Positions 53,656 to 63,750 are shown, numbered from the stretch's first letter. The stretch is 64,000 bases of DNA from Brevundimonas vesicularis (GCF_014204545.1 NZ_JACHLJ010000003.1:248001-312000); one strand, 5' to 3'. Translations and numbers: made by a program. The notes: generated by a model not told the origin, from the letters alone.

Positions 53656-54398
53656 TGACCAAGGCTGGCAGCGTCTCAAAGATCACCACGCTGGTCGACA
53701 AATTGTCGCTTCGAGACCGGCTCAATCCCGAAGAGATCGAGGCGTTAAGCGCTGTCCTCGATGCGCCCAAAACAGTCTCTGCCGGATCCGACATCGTGCG
53801 CGAGCACACCCGCCCGCTGCACAGCACCCTTCTAGTCTCGGGCTTTTCGGCACGTTACTCCACGCTGGAAGACGGCGGGCGCCAGATCACCGAAATCAAT
53901 GTGTCGGGCGACTTCATCGACCTGCACAGCCTGCTGATGAAGCAGATGGATCATGGAGTCGTCGCCCTGACCGACTGCGTGATCGCAGAGGCGCCGCACA
54001 GCGGCTTGATCGACATCACCGAGCGACATCCACACCTGAGCCGACTGCTTTGGCTGGACACCATCATCGACGCCGCCATCCATCGACAATGGCTGGTGGC
54101 CATGGGCCGACGTAGCGGTCTGGGCCATCTGGCGCATCTGGTCTGCGAGCTTTACCTGCGCCTTCAGGCCGTCGGCCAGACGGGCGACCTGACCTTCGAA
54201 CTCCCGCTGACGCAAACGACGCTGGGTGATGCGCTGGGCCTCTCGACCGTCCACGTCAGCCGCCTGATTTCCGAGCTCCGCAGCGAGGGTGTCGTCGCCT
54301 GGGCGGGCGGGCGGATCGATATCCTCGATTGGCGTCGCTTGGCCGAAATCGCCGAGTTCGACCCCACCTATCTGCGCCTGCAATCCGAGCCGGTCTGA
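53655..54398 (+). CDS. Crp/Fnr family transcription regulator 1
   Basis: A 247-residue Crp-type protein: cyclic-nucleotide-binding barrel at about 20-135 (SARYSTLEDGGRQITEINVS, GDFIDLHSLLMKQM) and a C-terminal helix-turn-helix (LTQTTLGDALGLSTVHVSRL). The barrel lacks the Arg-Ser phosphate-cassette of cAMP-binding Crp and there are no N-terminal Fnr cysteines, so ligand is unknown. A GTG three bases upstream is an alternative start. A second Crp-like gene follows 52 bases later. Confidence 0.86.
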   Translation: MTKAGSVSKITTLVDKLSLRDRLNPEEIEALSAVLDAPKTVSAGSDIVREHTRPLHSTLLVSGFSARYSTLEDGGRQITEINVSGDFIDLHSLLMKQMDHGVVALTDCVIAEAPHSGLIDITERHPHLSRLLWLDTIIDAAIHRQWLVAMGRRSGLGHLAHLVCELYLRLQAVGQTGDLTFELPLTQTTLGDALGLSTVHVSRLISELRSEGVVAWAGGRIDILDWRRLAEIAEFDPTYLRLQSEPV

Positions 54399-54450
54399 TC
54401 GCTTAACGCATGTTATCGCACCAAACGGCGATCGGCCGTCTAGACGAGGC

Positions 54451-55119
54451 ATGTCCCAGCCGAACCTCGCGCACGCCCTATTGTCCGCCCTTGCGGTGCA
54501 GGGCCTGGACGAAGGCGACGCCTGCTTCGCCGAGGCTGGCGCGCGAACCTCAGCCACACGGAATGGCGAGGCTGTCGTCACGCTGATCTTGTCCGGTGTT
54601 CTGGCGCGGATCGGGCTCAACGGCGCTCTGTCGCATGGGCTGGCGTCCAGCGACGACGTGATCAGCTTCGACGCTGTATTGGGCGGCGGTGAGCCAGAGT
54701 CGGCCGTTTGGTTGACGGCCGGACGATACCTGACCGTCTCCGCTCGCAAGCTGGCGCAAAAGATCGATCGCGATAGTCTGGTCGAGATGGCGTTGATTGA
54801 TCTTCGTCGACGCAACATCGCCCTTCAGGCTGAGCTTTCGCGCCACGCCACATTGAAAGTCAGCCAGCGTCTGGCCGCCCTATTGCTCGACGTTCACGAC
54901 CGAAGGGGAGGCGACGTCCTTGCTCTGCGTCAAACCGAGCTGTCGCATCTGATGGCTGTGCGACGCGCCAGCATATCGACCGCCTGCACCGAACTGTGCG
55001 GCGCCGGCGCCGTGCGGCTGCGACGCGGCGCCATCCAGATCACCGATGCGGAAGCGCTGCGCCGGATGACGGACGAGGCCTATTCGACCGTGACGGACTT
55101 GGCCAGATTGCGGGGCTGA
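54451..55119 (+). CDS. Crp/Fnr-like transcription regulator 2
   Basis: A 222-residue protein. The N-terminal part (to about 115) is a divergent, shortened Crp barrel (NGEAVVTLILSGVLARIGLN, SSDDVISFDAV); the C-terminal helix-turn-helix (LRQTELSHLMAVRRASISTA) and wing (VRLRRGAIQITDAEAL) are clear. The last 12 or so residues (YSTVTDLARLRG) are coded antisense to the 3' end of glmS, with which the gene overlaps by 40 bases. That tail is thus an overprinted extension and not part of the fold. It may be a paralogue of the preceding gene. Confidence 0.8.
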   Translation: MSQPNLAHALLSALAVQGLDEGDACFAEAGARTSATRNGEAVVTLILSGVLARIGLNGALSHGLASSDDVISFDAVLGGGEPESAVWLTAGRYLTVSARKLAQKIDRDSLVEMALIDLRRRNIALQAELSRHATLKVSQRLAALLLDVHDRRGGDVLALRQTELSHLMAVRRASISTACTELCGAGAVRLRRGAIQITDAEALRRMTDEAYSTVTDLARLRG

Positions 55120-56894
55120 TCCACATCGGTCCCCTTCTGAACGGCGGTGTAATAGGCCAAGAGCTGCACCGGCACGGCATAGACCAAGGGTGCGATCAGA
55201 GGGTGGCAGTCGGGGGCATGGATGCGGCGAATGCCGGCGCCGTGCGGATCGGGGGCCTTTTCCGGCGCGATCATGATGACCGGGCCGCCCCGCGCTGCGA
55301 CTTCCTGCAGGTTGGACGCGGTCTTTTCGAACACATCGTCGAGCGGAGCCAGGGCGATGGTCGGGGTCTCTTCGTCGATCAGGGCGATGGGGCCGTGTTT
55401 CAACTCTCCGGCTGCATAGCCCTCGGCGTGGATATAGCTGATCTCCTTCAGCTTCAGCGCACCCTCCATCGCCAGCGGGAACATGGCGCCACGCCCCAGG
55501 AACAGGACGTCGTCCGCCTTTGACAGATCGTGGGTCACGGCGCGGATGCTGTCGCCCATCGTCAGGGCCTCGGCGATCAGGCGCGGGCTTTCGAACAGAG
55601 CCTTGACCAGTTCGGCCTCGGTCGCAGCATCGATCCGGCCGCGCGCCACGCCCGCCGCCACGGCCAAGGCCAACAGGGCCGCGACCTGGGCGGTGAAGGC
55701 CTTGGTCGAGGCGACGCCGATCTCGGGTCCGGCATGGGTGGGCCACAAGACGGCGGCCTCACGCGCCATCGACGACGAGTGGACGTTGACGACGGCGGCG
55801 GTCTGTAACCCCTGCGCCTTGCACCAGGTCAGGCTGGCCAGGGTGTCGGCGGTCTCGCCCGACTGGCTGACGGCGACGGCCAGGGTCGACTTCGATACGG
55901 CCGGCGAGCGATAGCGGAACTCCGACGCGATCTCGACGTCGCAGGGCAGGCCGGCCAGTTTCTCGAACGCGTAACGACCGATCTGACCGGCGTAAAAGGC
56001 GGTGCCGCAGGCGACGATCTGGATGCGATCAATGGCGGCGAAATCGACGGGATTGGTCTTGGCCTTGCCGGTCACCAGGTCGAGATATTCCGACAGGGTG
56101 TGCTGGACGCTGTCGGGCTGCTCATGGATTTCCTTTTCCATGAAGTGGCGATATTCGCCCTTCTCGACCATGGCCGAGGAGGCCGAAACCTGGACTACGG
56201 CGCGGTCGACCGGCTTGCCCGCCACGTCGAACATCTGGGCGCCGGCCTTGGTCACGGCGACGTAATCGCCCTCTTCCAGATAGGAAATCTTCTGCGTGAA
56301 CGGACCGACCGCCAGCGCGTCCGAGCCCAGATACATCTCGTCCTCGCCCCAGCCGACCACCAAGGGGCTGCCGCGTCGCGCGCCCAAGATCAGGTCGTCC
56401 GTCCCGTCGATCAGCACCGCCAGCGCATAGGCGCCCGTCAGCCGGTCTAGGGTGATCTTGAAGGCCTCCAGCGGGCTGCGGCCCGTGTTCAGTTCGGCGT
56501 CCAGCAGGTGAGCGATGACCTCGGTGTCGGTCTGGCTTTCGAAGACATGGCCCTCGGCGGCCAGTTCGGCCTTCAACTCGGCGAAGTTCTCGATGATACC
56601 GTTGTGAACCAGGGTGACGCGACCGGCCTTGTGCGGGTGGGCGTTCTCCGTGGTCGGGGCGCCGTGAGTGGCCCAGCGCGTATGTCCGATGCCGACCGTC
56701 GCCGTCATCGGATCCTCGGCCAGGACGGCTTCCAGATTGCGGATCTTGCCCTTGGCGCGGCGGCGCTCGACCGACCCGTTCACGACTGCGGCGACGCCGG
56801 CGGAATCATAGCCGCGGTACTCCAGCCGTTTCAGGCTGTCGATCAGCCGGGGAACGACAGGACCATTGCCGGTGACGCCGATGATGCCGCACAT
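55080..56894 (-). CDS. glmS: Glutamine--fructose-6-phosphate aminotransferase
   Basis: A 604-residue enzyme: after Met1 the catalytic Cys2 (CGIIGV) starts the Ntn glutaminase domain (to about 220; GIGHTRWATHG), then two SIS sugar isomerase domains (about 280-600; QIVACGTAFYAG, SQSGETADTL) and the C-terminal AKSVTVE. It makes glucosamine-6-phosphate for peptidoglycan and LPS. No ribozyme was seen. It is divergent from glmM over a 161-base gap, an unusual pairing that lets one control region serve both. Confidence 0.97.
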   Translation of the reverse strand: MCGIIGVTGNGPVVPRLIDSLKRLEYRGYDSAGVAAVVNGSVERRRAKGKIRNLEAVLAEDPMTATVGIGHTRWATHGAPTTENAHPHKAGRVTLVHNGIIENFAELKAELAAEGHVFESQTDTEVIAHLLDAELNTGRSPLEAFKITLDRLTGAYALAVLIDGTDDLILGARRGSPLVVGWGEDEMYLGSDALAVGPFTQKISYLEEGDYVAVTKAGAQMFDVAGKPVDRAVVQVSASSAMVEKGEYRHFMEKEIHEQPDSVQHTLSEYLDLVTGKAKTNPVDFAAIDRIQIVACGTAFYAGQIGRYAFEKLAGLPCDVEIASEFRYRSPAVSKSTLAVAVSQSGETADTLASLTWCKAQGLQTAAVVNVHSSSMAREAAVLWPTHAGPEIGVASTKAFTAQVAALLALAVAAGVARGRIDAATEAELVKALFESPRLIAEALTMGDSIRAVTHDLSKADDVLFLGRGAMFPLAMEGALKLKEISYIHAEGYAAGELKHGPIALIDEETPTIALAPLDDVFEKTASNLQEVAARGGPVIMIAPEKAPDPHGAGIRRIHAPDCHPLIAPLVYAVPVQLLAYYTAVQKGTDVDQPRNLAKSVTVE

Positions 56895-57020
56895 GAGCGA
56901 AGGCTCCGAGAAGTCAGGAAAAGGGCGCCGCTTTGCACTGGCAGCGATCCGGGGCTAAGCCACACATCAAGCCCCATCGGCCGTCTATGCAATCTTAAGG
57001 CGGGCCGCATCAAAAAAGGG

Positions 57021-57042
57021 GTTTCGGAACGTTACCCGAAAC
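57021..57042. promoter_or_regulatory. Inverted repeat in front of glmM
   Basis: GTTTCGG (57021-57027) and CCGAAAC (57036-57042) are perfect complements separated by 8 bases. The repeat ends 13 bases before the TTG start of glmM. It could be an operator for a dimeric regulator acting on glmM and glmS, or an RNA stem near the ribosome site AGAGGA. Confidence 0.5.
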
Positions 57043-57055
57043 AGAGGACCAAGCC

Positions 57056-58402
57056 TTGGGCGACAGAAAATATTTTGGCACCGACGGCATTCGCGGACGC
57101 GCCAACACCTATCCGATGACGGCCGAGGTCGCGTTGCGCGTGGGTCTGGCCGCCGGGAAACTGTTCCGCACCGACGACGATCGCCGCCATCTGGTGGTGA
57201 TCGGCAAGGATACGCGCCTGTCGGGCTATACGATCGAGCCGGCCCTGGTCGCCGGCTTCGCCTCGGTCGGAATGGACGTGCGCACCTTCGGACCCGTGCC
57301 GACGCCGGGTGTGGCCATGCTGACCCGGTCGATGCGCGCCGATCTGGGCGTGATGATCTCGGCCTCGCACAACGACTATGCCGACAACGGGATCAAGCTG
57401 TTCGGGCCGGACGGCTACAAGCTGTCGGACGAGATCGAGCTGAAGATCGAGGCCATGATGGACCAAGGCCTGGACCAGGGCCTGGCGCCGTCGCACAAGC
57501 TGGGCCGGGTCAAGCGGATCGACGACGCCCAGGCCCGCTATATTGAGATCGCCAAACAGGCCTTCCCTAAACGGCTGACGCTGCAAGGCCTGCGCATCGC
57601 CGTCGATTGCGCCAACGGCGCCGGCTACAAGGTCGCGCCCACCACCCTGTTCGAACTGGGCGCCGAAGTCTTCCCCGTGGGCGTGACCCCGAACGGCACC
57701 AACATCAACGCCGAGTGCGGCTCGACCCATCCGGCGACCCTGGCCGATGCGGTCAAACGCTACCGCGCCGATATCGGCATCGCCCTGGACGGCGACGCCG
57801 ACCGACTGATCATCTGCGACGAGACGGGTCGGGTCGTGGATGGCGATCAGATTATGGCCTTGGTCGGGCTGGACTGGGCCAGGCGCGGCCTCCTGACCGG
57901 AGGTGGCGTGGTGGCCACCGTCATGTCCAATCTGGGGCTGGAGCGTAAACTGAAAGCCGAAGGCCTGACGCTGGAGCGGACAACGGTCGGCGACCGCTAT
58001 GTCATGGAACGGATGCGCGAAGGCGGTTTCAACATCGGCGGCGAGCAGTCGGGGCACATCATCCTGCACGACCACGCCACGACCGGCGACGGCCTGATGG
58101 CGGCGCTGCAGGTGTTGGCCGTCTTGGTCGAATCCGGCAAGCCGATGAGCGAACTGGCCCGCCAGTTCGATCCCGTTCCGCAAAAGCTGGAGAACGTCCG
58201 CTTCACCGCCGACAGGCCGCTGGAGACCGACACGGTCAAGGCCGCCATCGCCGAGGCCGAAGCGGCCCTGAGCGGTCAGGGACGGCTGCTGGTGCGTCCC
58301 TCGGGCACGGAAAAGCTGATCCGCGTCATGGCCGAGGGCGACGACGAGGCGCTGGTCAAGCGGGTGGTGGCCGATGTCGCGGGCGCGGTGCGCTCAGCCT
58401 AG
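57056..58402 (+). CDS. glmM: Phosphoglucosamine mutase
   Basis: A 448-residue enzyme: [10 protein letters not shown] at residues 5-14, catalytic Ser104 in ISASHND, metal loop [15 protein letters not shown] and the phosphate loop [12 protein letters not shown]. It turns glucosamine-6-phosphate to glucosamine-1-phosphate after GlmS. It starts with a rare TTG at 57056, supported by AGAGGA at 8-bp spacing and by the conserved N-terminus. Its stop overlaps the end of the convergent lipoprotein gene. Confidence 0.96.
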   Translation: MGDRKYFGTDGIRGRANTYPMTAEVALRVGLAAGKLFRTDDDRRHLVVIGKDTRLSGYTIEPALVAGFASVGMDVRTFGPVPTPGVAMLTRSMRADLGVMISASHNDYADNGIKLFGPDGYKLSDEIELKIEAMMDQGLDQGLAPSHKLGRVKRIDDAQARYIEIAKQAFPKRLTLQGLRIAVDCANGAGYKVAPTTLFELGAEVFPVGVTPNGTNINAECGSTHPATLADAVKRYRADIGIALDGDADRLIICDETGRVVDGDQIMALVGLDWARRGLLTGGGVVATVMSNLGLERKLKAEGLTLERTTVGDRYVMERMREGGFNIGGEQSGHIILHDHATTGDGLMAALQVLAVLVESGKPMSELARQFDPVPQKLENVRFTADRPLETDTVKAAIAEAEAALSGQGRLLVRPSGTEKLIRVMAEGDDEALVKRVVADVAGAVRSA

Positions 58403-58860
58403 GGCTTGCACGCCGCCGGCGGGTCGCCGTCGCGTTCCCACAGCTTGCAGGACCGATCGATCTCCCCCTGGATCAGGTCGCAAGGATTGGCGGCGTTGCA
58501 GGGCGGTCGGGTCGCCGGGCTGACCTGGATGCAGCGCTCAACCAGCCGGGCCGAGGCGGCGGCGCCGATGGCGTCGCGGCAGGGGACCTCGCTGACCGGC
58601 ACCGGCTGAGCGGGCATGTCCGGTCCTTCGGGAATGCTGGCCTCGACGTCCTCGGCCGGTTTGGTCGCTTCCTTCTCCGCGGCCGCCGGCTTGGCGGGCG
58701 CGGCAGGCGGCGGAGCGTCCGGCGCCAATGGAACCGCGTCGATGACGTCGCTGCGTGCCGCAGTGTCTCCGGACGCAGGCTGATCGGCTGGATCAGCGCG
58801 CTGACATCCGGCCATCAGCAGAACGCAGGCGGCCATCGAAAGCCAGGGGGATCGACGCAT
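58399..58860 (-). CDS. Small lipoprotein with low-complexity region
   Basis: A 153-residue protein with a lipoprotein signal (lipobox LMAGC, Cys at residue 19), an Ala/Pro/Glu-rich linker (about 25-90) and a C-terminal cysteine-containing domain ([33 protein letters not shown]). Six cysteines in the last 60 residues may form disulfides in the periplasm. No family is recognised. The ATG at 58860 is chosen because GGAG precedes it and it starts the signal peptide. Confidence 0.75.
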   Translation of the reverse strand: MRRSPWLSMAACVLLMAGCQRADPADQPASGDTAARSDVIDAVPLAPDAPPPAAPAKPAAAEKEATKPAEDVEASIPEGPDMPAQPVPVSEVPCRDAIGAAASARLVERCIQVSPATRPPCNAANPCDLIQGEIDRSCKLWERDGDPPAACKP

Positions 58861-58924
58861 CGACTTGTCTCCGGTCAGGACTGACACGACGAGGATGCCC
58901 GTCCGCGCCCCTAGGTGAAACCCC

Positions 58925-59650
58925 CTATCGCTTCACCGCCGCCAGGGCCGCCTTCTGCAAGGCGAACAGTTCGGTGCAGCCGGTCTCGGCCAGGGAGAAG
59001 AGCCGGTCGAACTCGGCGCGTGAGAAGCCGCGCTTCTCGCCGGTGGCCTGGACCTCTACGATCTGGCCCGAGCCGGTCAGGACGAAGTTCGAATCCGCCT
59101 CGGCCTCAGAATCCTCTTCGTAATCCAGGTCCAGCACCGGCACGCCGTCGCAGACGCCGCACGACACGGCCGCCACCTGATCCGTGATCGGGTCGGCCTT
59201 CAGCACGCCCTCGTCGCGCAGATAGTTCAGCGCCAAACTCATGGCGACCCAGGCGCCGGTGATCGACGCCGTGCGGGTGCCGCCGTCGGCCTGGATGACA
59301 TCGCAGTCGATCAACACCTGGCGTTCCCCCAAGGCCTTGAGGTCCACCACGGCGCGCAGGGAGCGGCCGATCAATCGCTGGATCTCTTGTGTGCGGCCCG
59401 ACTGTTTGCCGGCGGCGGCTTCACGACGGCCGCGCGTGTGGGTGGCGCGGGGCAGCATCCCGTATTCGGCGGTCACCCATCCCTGCCCCGAGTTGCGCAT
59501 CCAGCCCGGCACCTTGTCCTCGATCGAGGCGGTCACCAGCACCTTGGTGTTGCCGAAGCTGATCAGGCAGGAACCCTCGGCATAGCGATTGACGCCGGTC
59601 TCGATGGCGACGGGACGCAGTTGATCGTCTGTGCGTTGCGAATGGCGCAT
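58925..59650 (-). CDS. rph: Ribonuclease PH
   Basis: A 241-residue 3'-5' phosphorolytic exoribonuclease that trims tRNA 3' ends. It carries [45 protein letters not shown] and [16 protein letters not shown] with the phosphate-binding Gly-Thr-Arg. It is divergent from hrcA. The rdgB and hemW genes often next to it are not in the window; a lipoprotein gene lies downstream instead. Confidence 0.97.
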   Translation of the reverse strand: MRHSQRTDDQLRPVAIETGVNRYAEGSCLISFGNTKVLVTASIEDKVPGWMRNSGQGWVTAEYGMLPRATHTRGRREAAAGKQSGRTQEIQRLIGRSLRAVVDLKALGERQVLIDCDVIQADGGTRTASITGAWVAMSLALNYLRDEGVLKADPITDQVAAVSCGVCDGVPVLDLDYEEDSEAEADSNFVLTGSGQIVEVQATGEKRGFSRAEFDRLFSLAETGCTELFALQKAALAAVKR

Positions 59651-59710
59651 GGGAGGGATCCTTGGAAGTCTGACCTTGGAAGCTGTGGCGGCGGTGCTTA
59701 TCCTGAAACC

Positions 59711-60811
59711 GTGAGCCTGTATGCCCCGAAAAACCCGCCGTTCGACGCCGGCCAGTCCCTCGCGGGTCTGGCGGGGCTGGATGCACGGGCGCGCGACATC
59801 TTCCGTCGCATCGTGGAATCCTATCTGGAGACCGGCGAGCCGGTAGGGTCACGGACCCTGTCGTTAGGCGGCATCGCCCTGTCGCCCGCCTCGATCCGCA
59901 ACACCATGCAGGATCTGACCCTCGCGGGCCTGCTGGCGGCGCCCCACACCTCGGCCGGGCGGATTCCCACCCACGCGGGCCTGCGCCTGTTCGTCGACGG
60001 CCTGCTGGAGGTCGGCGACCTGACCAAGGAAGAGCGTCGCGAGATCGACGGGCGGCTCGCCGGGCGCGGCCGGAACTTCGAGTCCGCCTTGGACGAGGCC
60101 TCCAACCTGCTGTCGGGCCTGGCCGGCGGCGCCGGCGTTGTCTCTACCCCAGTGCGCGATTCCGGCGTCAAACATGTCGAGTTTGTCGCCCTGGGCGGCG
60201 ATCAGGCCCTGGCGGTCATCGTCGCTGACGACGGCACGGTCGAAAACCGTATCATGACCCTGTCGGCCGGCGTCACGCCTTCGACTCTTGTCGAGGCCTC
60301 CAACTTTCTGAACGCCCGCCTGCGCGGCCGCCCCTTCGCCGACGCCAAGCGGGAGATGACCCAGGAGCTGGAAATCGCATGGCGCGAACTGGACCAGACC
60401 GCCGCCCGCCTGGTCGAGGATGGTTTCGCTGCATGGTCAGGCGGGCACGATCGCGATCGCGCCCTGATCGTGCGGGGTCGCGCCAACCTGCTTCAGGACC
60501 GGGAAGGCCTGGCCGATCTGGAGCGGGTCCGCGTCCTGTTCGACGATCTGGAGCAGAAGGAACAGCTGATCGGCCTGCTGGACGGCGTCGATGCGGCCCA
60601 AGGCGTGCGCATTTTCATCGGCGCGGAGACACGGTTGTTTTCACTTTCGGGTTCCGCCGTGATCGCGGCGCCCTATATGAGCGGCCGACAGCGGGTTCTG
60701 GGCGCCATCGGCGTGATAGGCCCCGCAAGACTGAACTACGCCCGTGTCATTCCGTTGGTGGACTATACCGCCCGGGTGCTGGGCCGGATGCTGGACGGGA
60801 ACGACAAGTGA
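59711..60811 (+). CDS. hrcA: Heat-inducible transcription repressor HrcA
   Basis: A 366-residue repressor: winged helix at the N-terminus ([51 protein letters not shown]) and a long regulatory domain ([17 protein letters not shown]) ending [20 protein letters not shown]. HrcA binds CIRCE elements and controls groESL. No CIRCE copy was seen in this window. The GTG at 59711 is chosen by conservation. The stop overlaps the grpE start. Confidence 0.95.
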   Translation: MSLYAPKNPPFDAGQSLAGLAGLDARARDIFRRIVESYLETGEPVGSRTLSLGGIALSPASIRNTMQDLTLAGLLAAPHTSAGRIPTHAGLRLFVDGLLEVGDLTKEERREIDGRLAGRGRNFESALDEASNLLSGLAGGAGVVSTPVRDSGVKHVEFVALGGDQALAVIVADDGTVENRIMTLSAGVTPSTLVEASNFLNARLRGRPFADAKREMTQELEIAWRELDQTAARLVEDGFAAWSGGHDRDRALIVRGRANLLQDREGLADLERVRVLFDDLEQKEQLIGLLDGVDAAQGVRIFIGAETRLFSLSGSAVIAAPYMSGRQRVLGAIGVIGPARLNYARVIPLVDYTARVLGRMLDGNDK

Positions 60812-61443
60812 GCGACAAGCCCCTTAACGACGAACTGAACGCCGTGGACGCCGACATGGCCGAAACCAACGCCGAACACGGCCTGGACGCCCATCCGTCA
60901 GACGATCTGGCGCCGCTGGACGCCGTGATCGCCGAGCGTGACGAATGGAAGGACCGCGCCTTGCGCGTCGCCGCCGAGATGGAGAACCTGAAGCGCCGTT
61001 CGGAGACGCAGCAGAACGACGCCCGCGCCTTCGCCATCCAGCGCTTCGCCAAGGACTTGCTGGGCGTCGCCGATAACCTAGAACGCGCCCTGATGGCTGC
61101 GCCCAAAGACGCCGAGGGCGCAACGGCCGGTCTGGTGACCGGGCTGGAGCTGACGCAGAAGGCCCTGCTGCAAGCCTTCGACGCCAACGGCCTGAAGCGC
61201 GTCGCGCCCCAGGCCGGCGAAGCCTTCAACCCGCACCTGCACCAAGCGATGATGGAACAGCCGTCCGAGACCGTGCCCGGCGGATCGGTGATCCAGACCA
61301 TGCAGTCCGGTTTTGAACTGTTCGGCCGCACCGTCCGCCCCGCCATGGTGGTCGTCGCCGCCAAGGGATCCGGCGCCCAGGCTCCCAACCCCTACGGCGC
61401 CGCCCCCGCCGCCGACGGTCAGGCCTTCGACGGCAAGGCCTGA
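60808..61443 (+). CDS. grpE: Nucleotide exchange factor GrpE
   Basis: A 211-residue DnaK cochaperone: long N-terminal coiled coil (about 35-95; [36 protein letters not shown]) and the beta domain ([38 protein letters not shown]). It begins with a GTG that overlaps the hrcA stop (GTGA), so the two are translated together. dnaK is not in the window. A shared hairpin follows. Confidence 0.95.
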   Translation: MSDKPLNDELNAVDADMAETNAEHGLDAHPSDDLAPLDAVIAERDEWKDRALRVAAEMENLKRRSETQQNDARAFAIQRFAKDLLGVADNLERALMAAPKDAEGATAGLVTGLELTQKALLQAFDANGLKRVAPQAGEAFNPHLHQAMMEQPSETVPGGSVIQTMQSGFELFGRTVRPAMVVVAAKGSGAQAPNPYGAAPAADGQAFDGKA

Positions 61444-61456
61444 TCCGCGGTCGTCA

Positions 61457-61484
61457 GGCGGCGTCGGTCAGAACTGACGCCGCC
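61457..61484. terminator. Bidirectional hairpin between grpE and the subtilase gene
   Basis: GGCGGCGTC (61457-61465) and GACGCCGCC (61476-61484) form a 9-base-pair stem with a 10-base loop, 13 bases past the grpE stop. It includes the stop codon of the minus-strand subtilase gene, so it can only end the grpE message fully, and the subtilase transcript soon after its stop. Confidence 0.55.
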
Positions 61485-63750
61485 AGGCTCCGATCAAGGC
61501 GAACTCCGGCGGCGCGTCTGCGACATGGCGCGGCTCGCGGCTGGCGACGGCTTGCAGCGTCATGCTGGACCCGTCCCACAGCCGACGTTCGCCACCGAGG
61601 ATGAAGTCGATCTGGCGGCCGCTGGGCGTCGCCGAGAAGCTGCGGCGCGAATAGGTCAGCGGATCGAAATATTCGACCGGAACGTCCGCCAGCAGAGCCG
61701 AGAAGGTGCCGCGCTCGATCCTGAGCGGCTGAGCCAGGGTGAAGCTGATCCGGTCGCAGATCATCGAACAGCCCGTCAGCAGGCCCAGCCGCCAGTTCGA
61801 ACTGATCGCCGCCTGATCCATCGACAGGAACCGACCTTCGATCCGGGTCGACCCCATGCCCGCCTCGCCGATCAGGCGCAGGCCCGGCCGCAGGGTCCAG
61901 TCGCCGCCCAGCGCATAGAAGCTGGTCCGTGACGGCAGGGCGAAGTCGGACCCGCCCGGCAGGAAGGCGCCCAAGGGCCCAAGACGCTCATCCAAGGCGC
62001 CGACGCTGAACGAAAGACCGCCCTCCGCTCCGCGCCATCCGATCGCCGCGCGACTATAGGTCGAAGCGTCCTGCTCGACGCGACGCAGCGGCATCCGGCG
62101 ATCGCCGCCGCCGCTCTCGCCAGAGACCGTCACCGCGCCGAACCGCATGGAGCCGCGCACGGCGTGGTCGGACTGGGCCAAGGCGGCGAAACCATCGCCC
62201 GCCGCACCGTTGAAAGGCGATGTCGCCCCGCCCTTTCCTTGCCAGACCGAGAAGTTCATCCGGCCCGTGGCGACGTCAAGCATCGCCTCCTGACGCGGCT
62301 CTTCCCCCATCCAGGGCGCATCGTACAGATCGTGACGAGGCGCGATCGGGCCGGGTCGAGCGCTGGGTTGGGCCGCAATCAGGTTCAATCGACCACCGCC
62401 CGGCAGGGCCAGGGTGGTGGTCGCCGTGGTGTTCTGCTCGAACGGCGCCGCCTGATAGGATCGGCTGGGCGCAGTCGGATAGGCGCCGCCGAGTTGGACG
62501 GCGAACATCCGATCGTAAGCGTCGTAAAGCACCGTGTTCAGCGCCGTCTGCCGGCCGAAAGCGTCCCCGAACGCCGCGCCGACGAAGCTGCCCGGTTCGC
62601 TCATGCTGACGATGGAGCTCCCGTCAGCCATCGGCGTCGACGTCGTTCCGACCGGTCTGAACGCGCCGGCCATGTCCAGCAGGCCGCGCCCATAGACGAT
62701 GTCCGTGCCGGGATCGCCCGCATCGCGCGCGGTCGTCAGCAAGATATTTAGAGCCGCTCGCGCCGTCAGATTGGGAAAGGCCTGCATCAGCAAAGCGAGT
62801 GCCCCAGACACATGCGGCGCTGAGAAGGATGTGCCGTTGACGCGCCAGCACGACGTGCCCTCGCACCCTGTGATCACATCCTCGCCCGGCGCAGAAATAT
62901 AGCCGGCCGCCGTATCCCCTGCCCGGTTCGAGAAGCTGGACATCACGTCGGTCGCGCCGTGCGATCCGACCGCGATGACGCTGCCGGCGAACCGGGGGTC
63001 GATGGCGTAACGCGCGGGCCAGCCCGGATTGGCGTTTCCGTCATTACCCGACGAGGCCACGATCACGGCGCCCGAGTTGACGGCGCGCAGCAGCGCCGCC
63101 TCGAACGCCGAGCCCAACCGCCCATCGCCGCCCAGCGACATGTTGATGATCTTGACGCCATTGGCGACGGCGTAGTCCAGCGCGCGCACCAGATCCGAAC
63201 TGCTGAAACAGACCTCGGTATTCTTGTCCGTGCAGTCAGAGATATCGGTGCGGATCGACAGGATGGTCGAGTTGTACGCCACCCCAATCGTACCGAACCC
63301 GTTGAAGTTCGAGGCGATCACGCCCGACACGCGCGTGCCGTGGCTGCTTGACGCCACATAGGGTGTGTTGCGTCCGACGACCACATCAGTCGAGGCGCTG
63401 GAAATACGCCCGTCCAACTCGGGCAAGGTATTGGCGATGCCGGAATCGACGACGGCGACGGTGACGCCGGCTCCGGTCGCCCCGGCCTGCCAGGCGGATT
63501 GGACCTTCATGTTGGCCAGGCCGTAGTTCCGCAAATACTCGCTCGACGTGACCGAAGGAGGGGGCGGAGGCGGAGGCGGGGGAGGCGGCGGGGGCGGTGG
63601 GGGCGGTGGGGGCGGTGGGGGCGGAGGAACGGGGGGCGTGATCGTTCCGCCGCCGCCACCGCCTCCACCACCCCCGCCGCAACCTGCCAGAGGCAGGAAC
63701 AGCAGACCTATACCCAGGACGATCGCCCCGCGAAGCCGCAACCCGTTCAC
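61468..63750 (-). CDS. Surface lipoprotein S8 subtilase with C-terminal outer-membrane barrel
   Basis: A 760-residue protein. A lipoprotein signal (lipobox LAGC, Cys24) is followed by 11 glycines, a short TITPPV and about 25 prolines in a row. The S8 domain (about 80-380) has Asp in VAVVDSGI, His in SSHGTRVSGV and Ser in NGTSFSAPHVSGA. The C-terminal part (about 400-760) is strand-rich, aromatic and ends in Phe, as in autotransporter barrels. Two membrane anchors in one protein is unusual. The catalytic residues are intact, so it may process or shed surface proteins. Confidence 0.88.
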   Translation of the reverse strand: MNGLRLRGAIVLGIGLLFLPLAGCGGGGGGGGGGGTITPPVPPPPPPPPPPPPPPPPPPPPPPPPSVTSSEYLRNYGLANMKVQSAWQAGATGAGVTVAVVDSGIANTLPELDGRISSASTDVVVGRNTPYVASSSHGTRVSGVIASNFNGFGTIGVAYNSTILSIRTDISDCTDKNTEVCFSSSDLVRALDYAVANGVKIINMSLGGDGRLGSAFEAALLRAVNSGAVIVASSGNDGNANPGWPARYAIDPRFAGSVIAVGSHGATDVMSSFSNRAGDTAAGYISAPGEDVITGCEGTSCWRVNGTSFSAPHVSGALALLMQAFPNLTARAALNILLTTARDAGDPGTDIVYGRGLLDMAGAFRPVGTTSTPMADGSSIVSMSEPGSFVGAAFGDAFGRQTALNTVLYDAYDRMFAVQLGGAYPTAPSRSYQAAPFEQNTTATTTLALPGGGRLNLIAAQPSARPGPIAPRHDLYDAPWMGEEPRQEAMLDVATGRMNFSVWQGKGGATSPFNGAAGDGFAALAQSDHAVRGSMRFGAVTVSGESGGGDRRMPLRRVEQDASTYSRAAIGWRGAEGGLSFSVGALDERLGPLGAFLPGGSDFALPSRTSFYALGGDWTLRPGLRLIGEAGMGSTRIEGRFLSMDQAAISSNWRLGLLTGCSMICDRISFTLAQPLRIERGTFSALLADVPVEYFDPLTYSRRSFSATPSGRQIDFILGGERRLWDGSSMTLQAVASREPRHVADAPPEFALIGAWRRQF
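63556..63690. repeat. G-rich minisatellite coding for the Pro and Gly linker
   Basis: On the plus strand 63556-63632 is nearly pure GGC/GGA/GGT units with a 9-base period (GGTGGGGGC repeated four times), and 63647-63680 is C-rich. On the coding strand these give the polyproline and polyglycine runs. The two arms are partly complementary and the G-rich one could form quadruplexes. Because the unit is 9 bases, copy-number change keeps the frame and would alter linker length only. Confidence 0.8.

Noticed and set aside
56895..57055. glmS ribozyme
   Set aside because: The gap upstream of glmS shows none of the ribozyme's conserved core, and that class is mainly in Gram-positive bacteria.
59651..59710. 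CIRCE element upstream of hrcA
   Set aside because: The gap has a direct repeat CCTTGGAAG but no TTAGCACTC-N9-GAGTGCTAA or near match.
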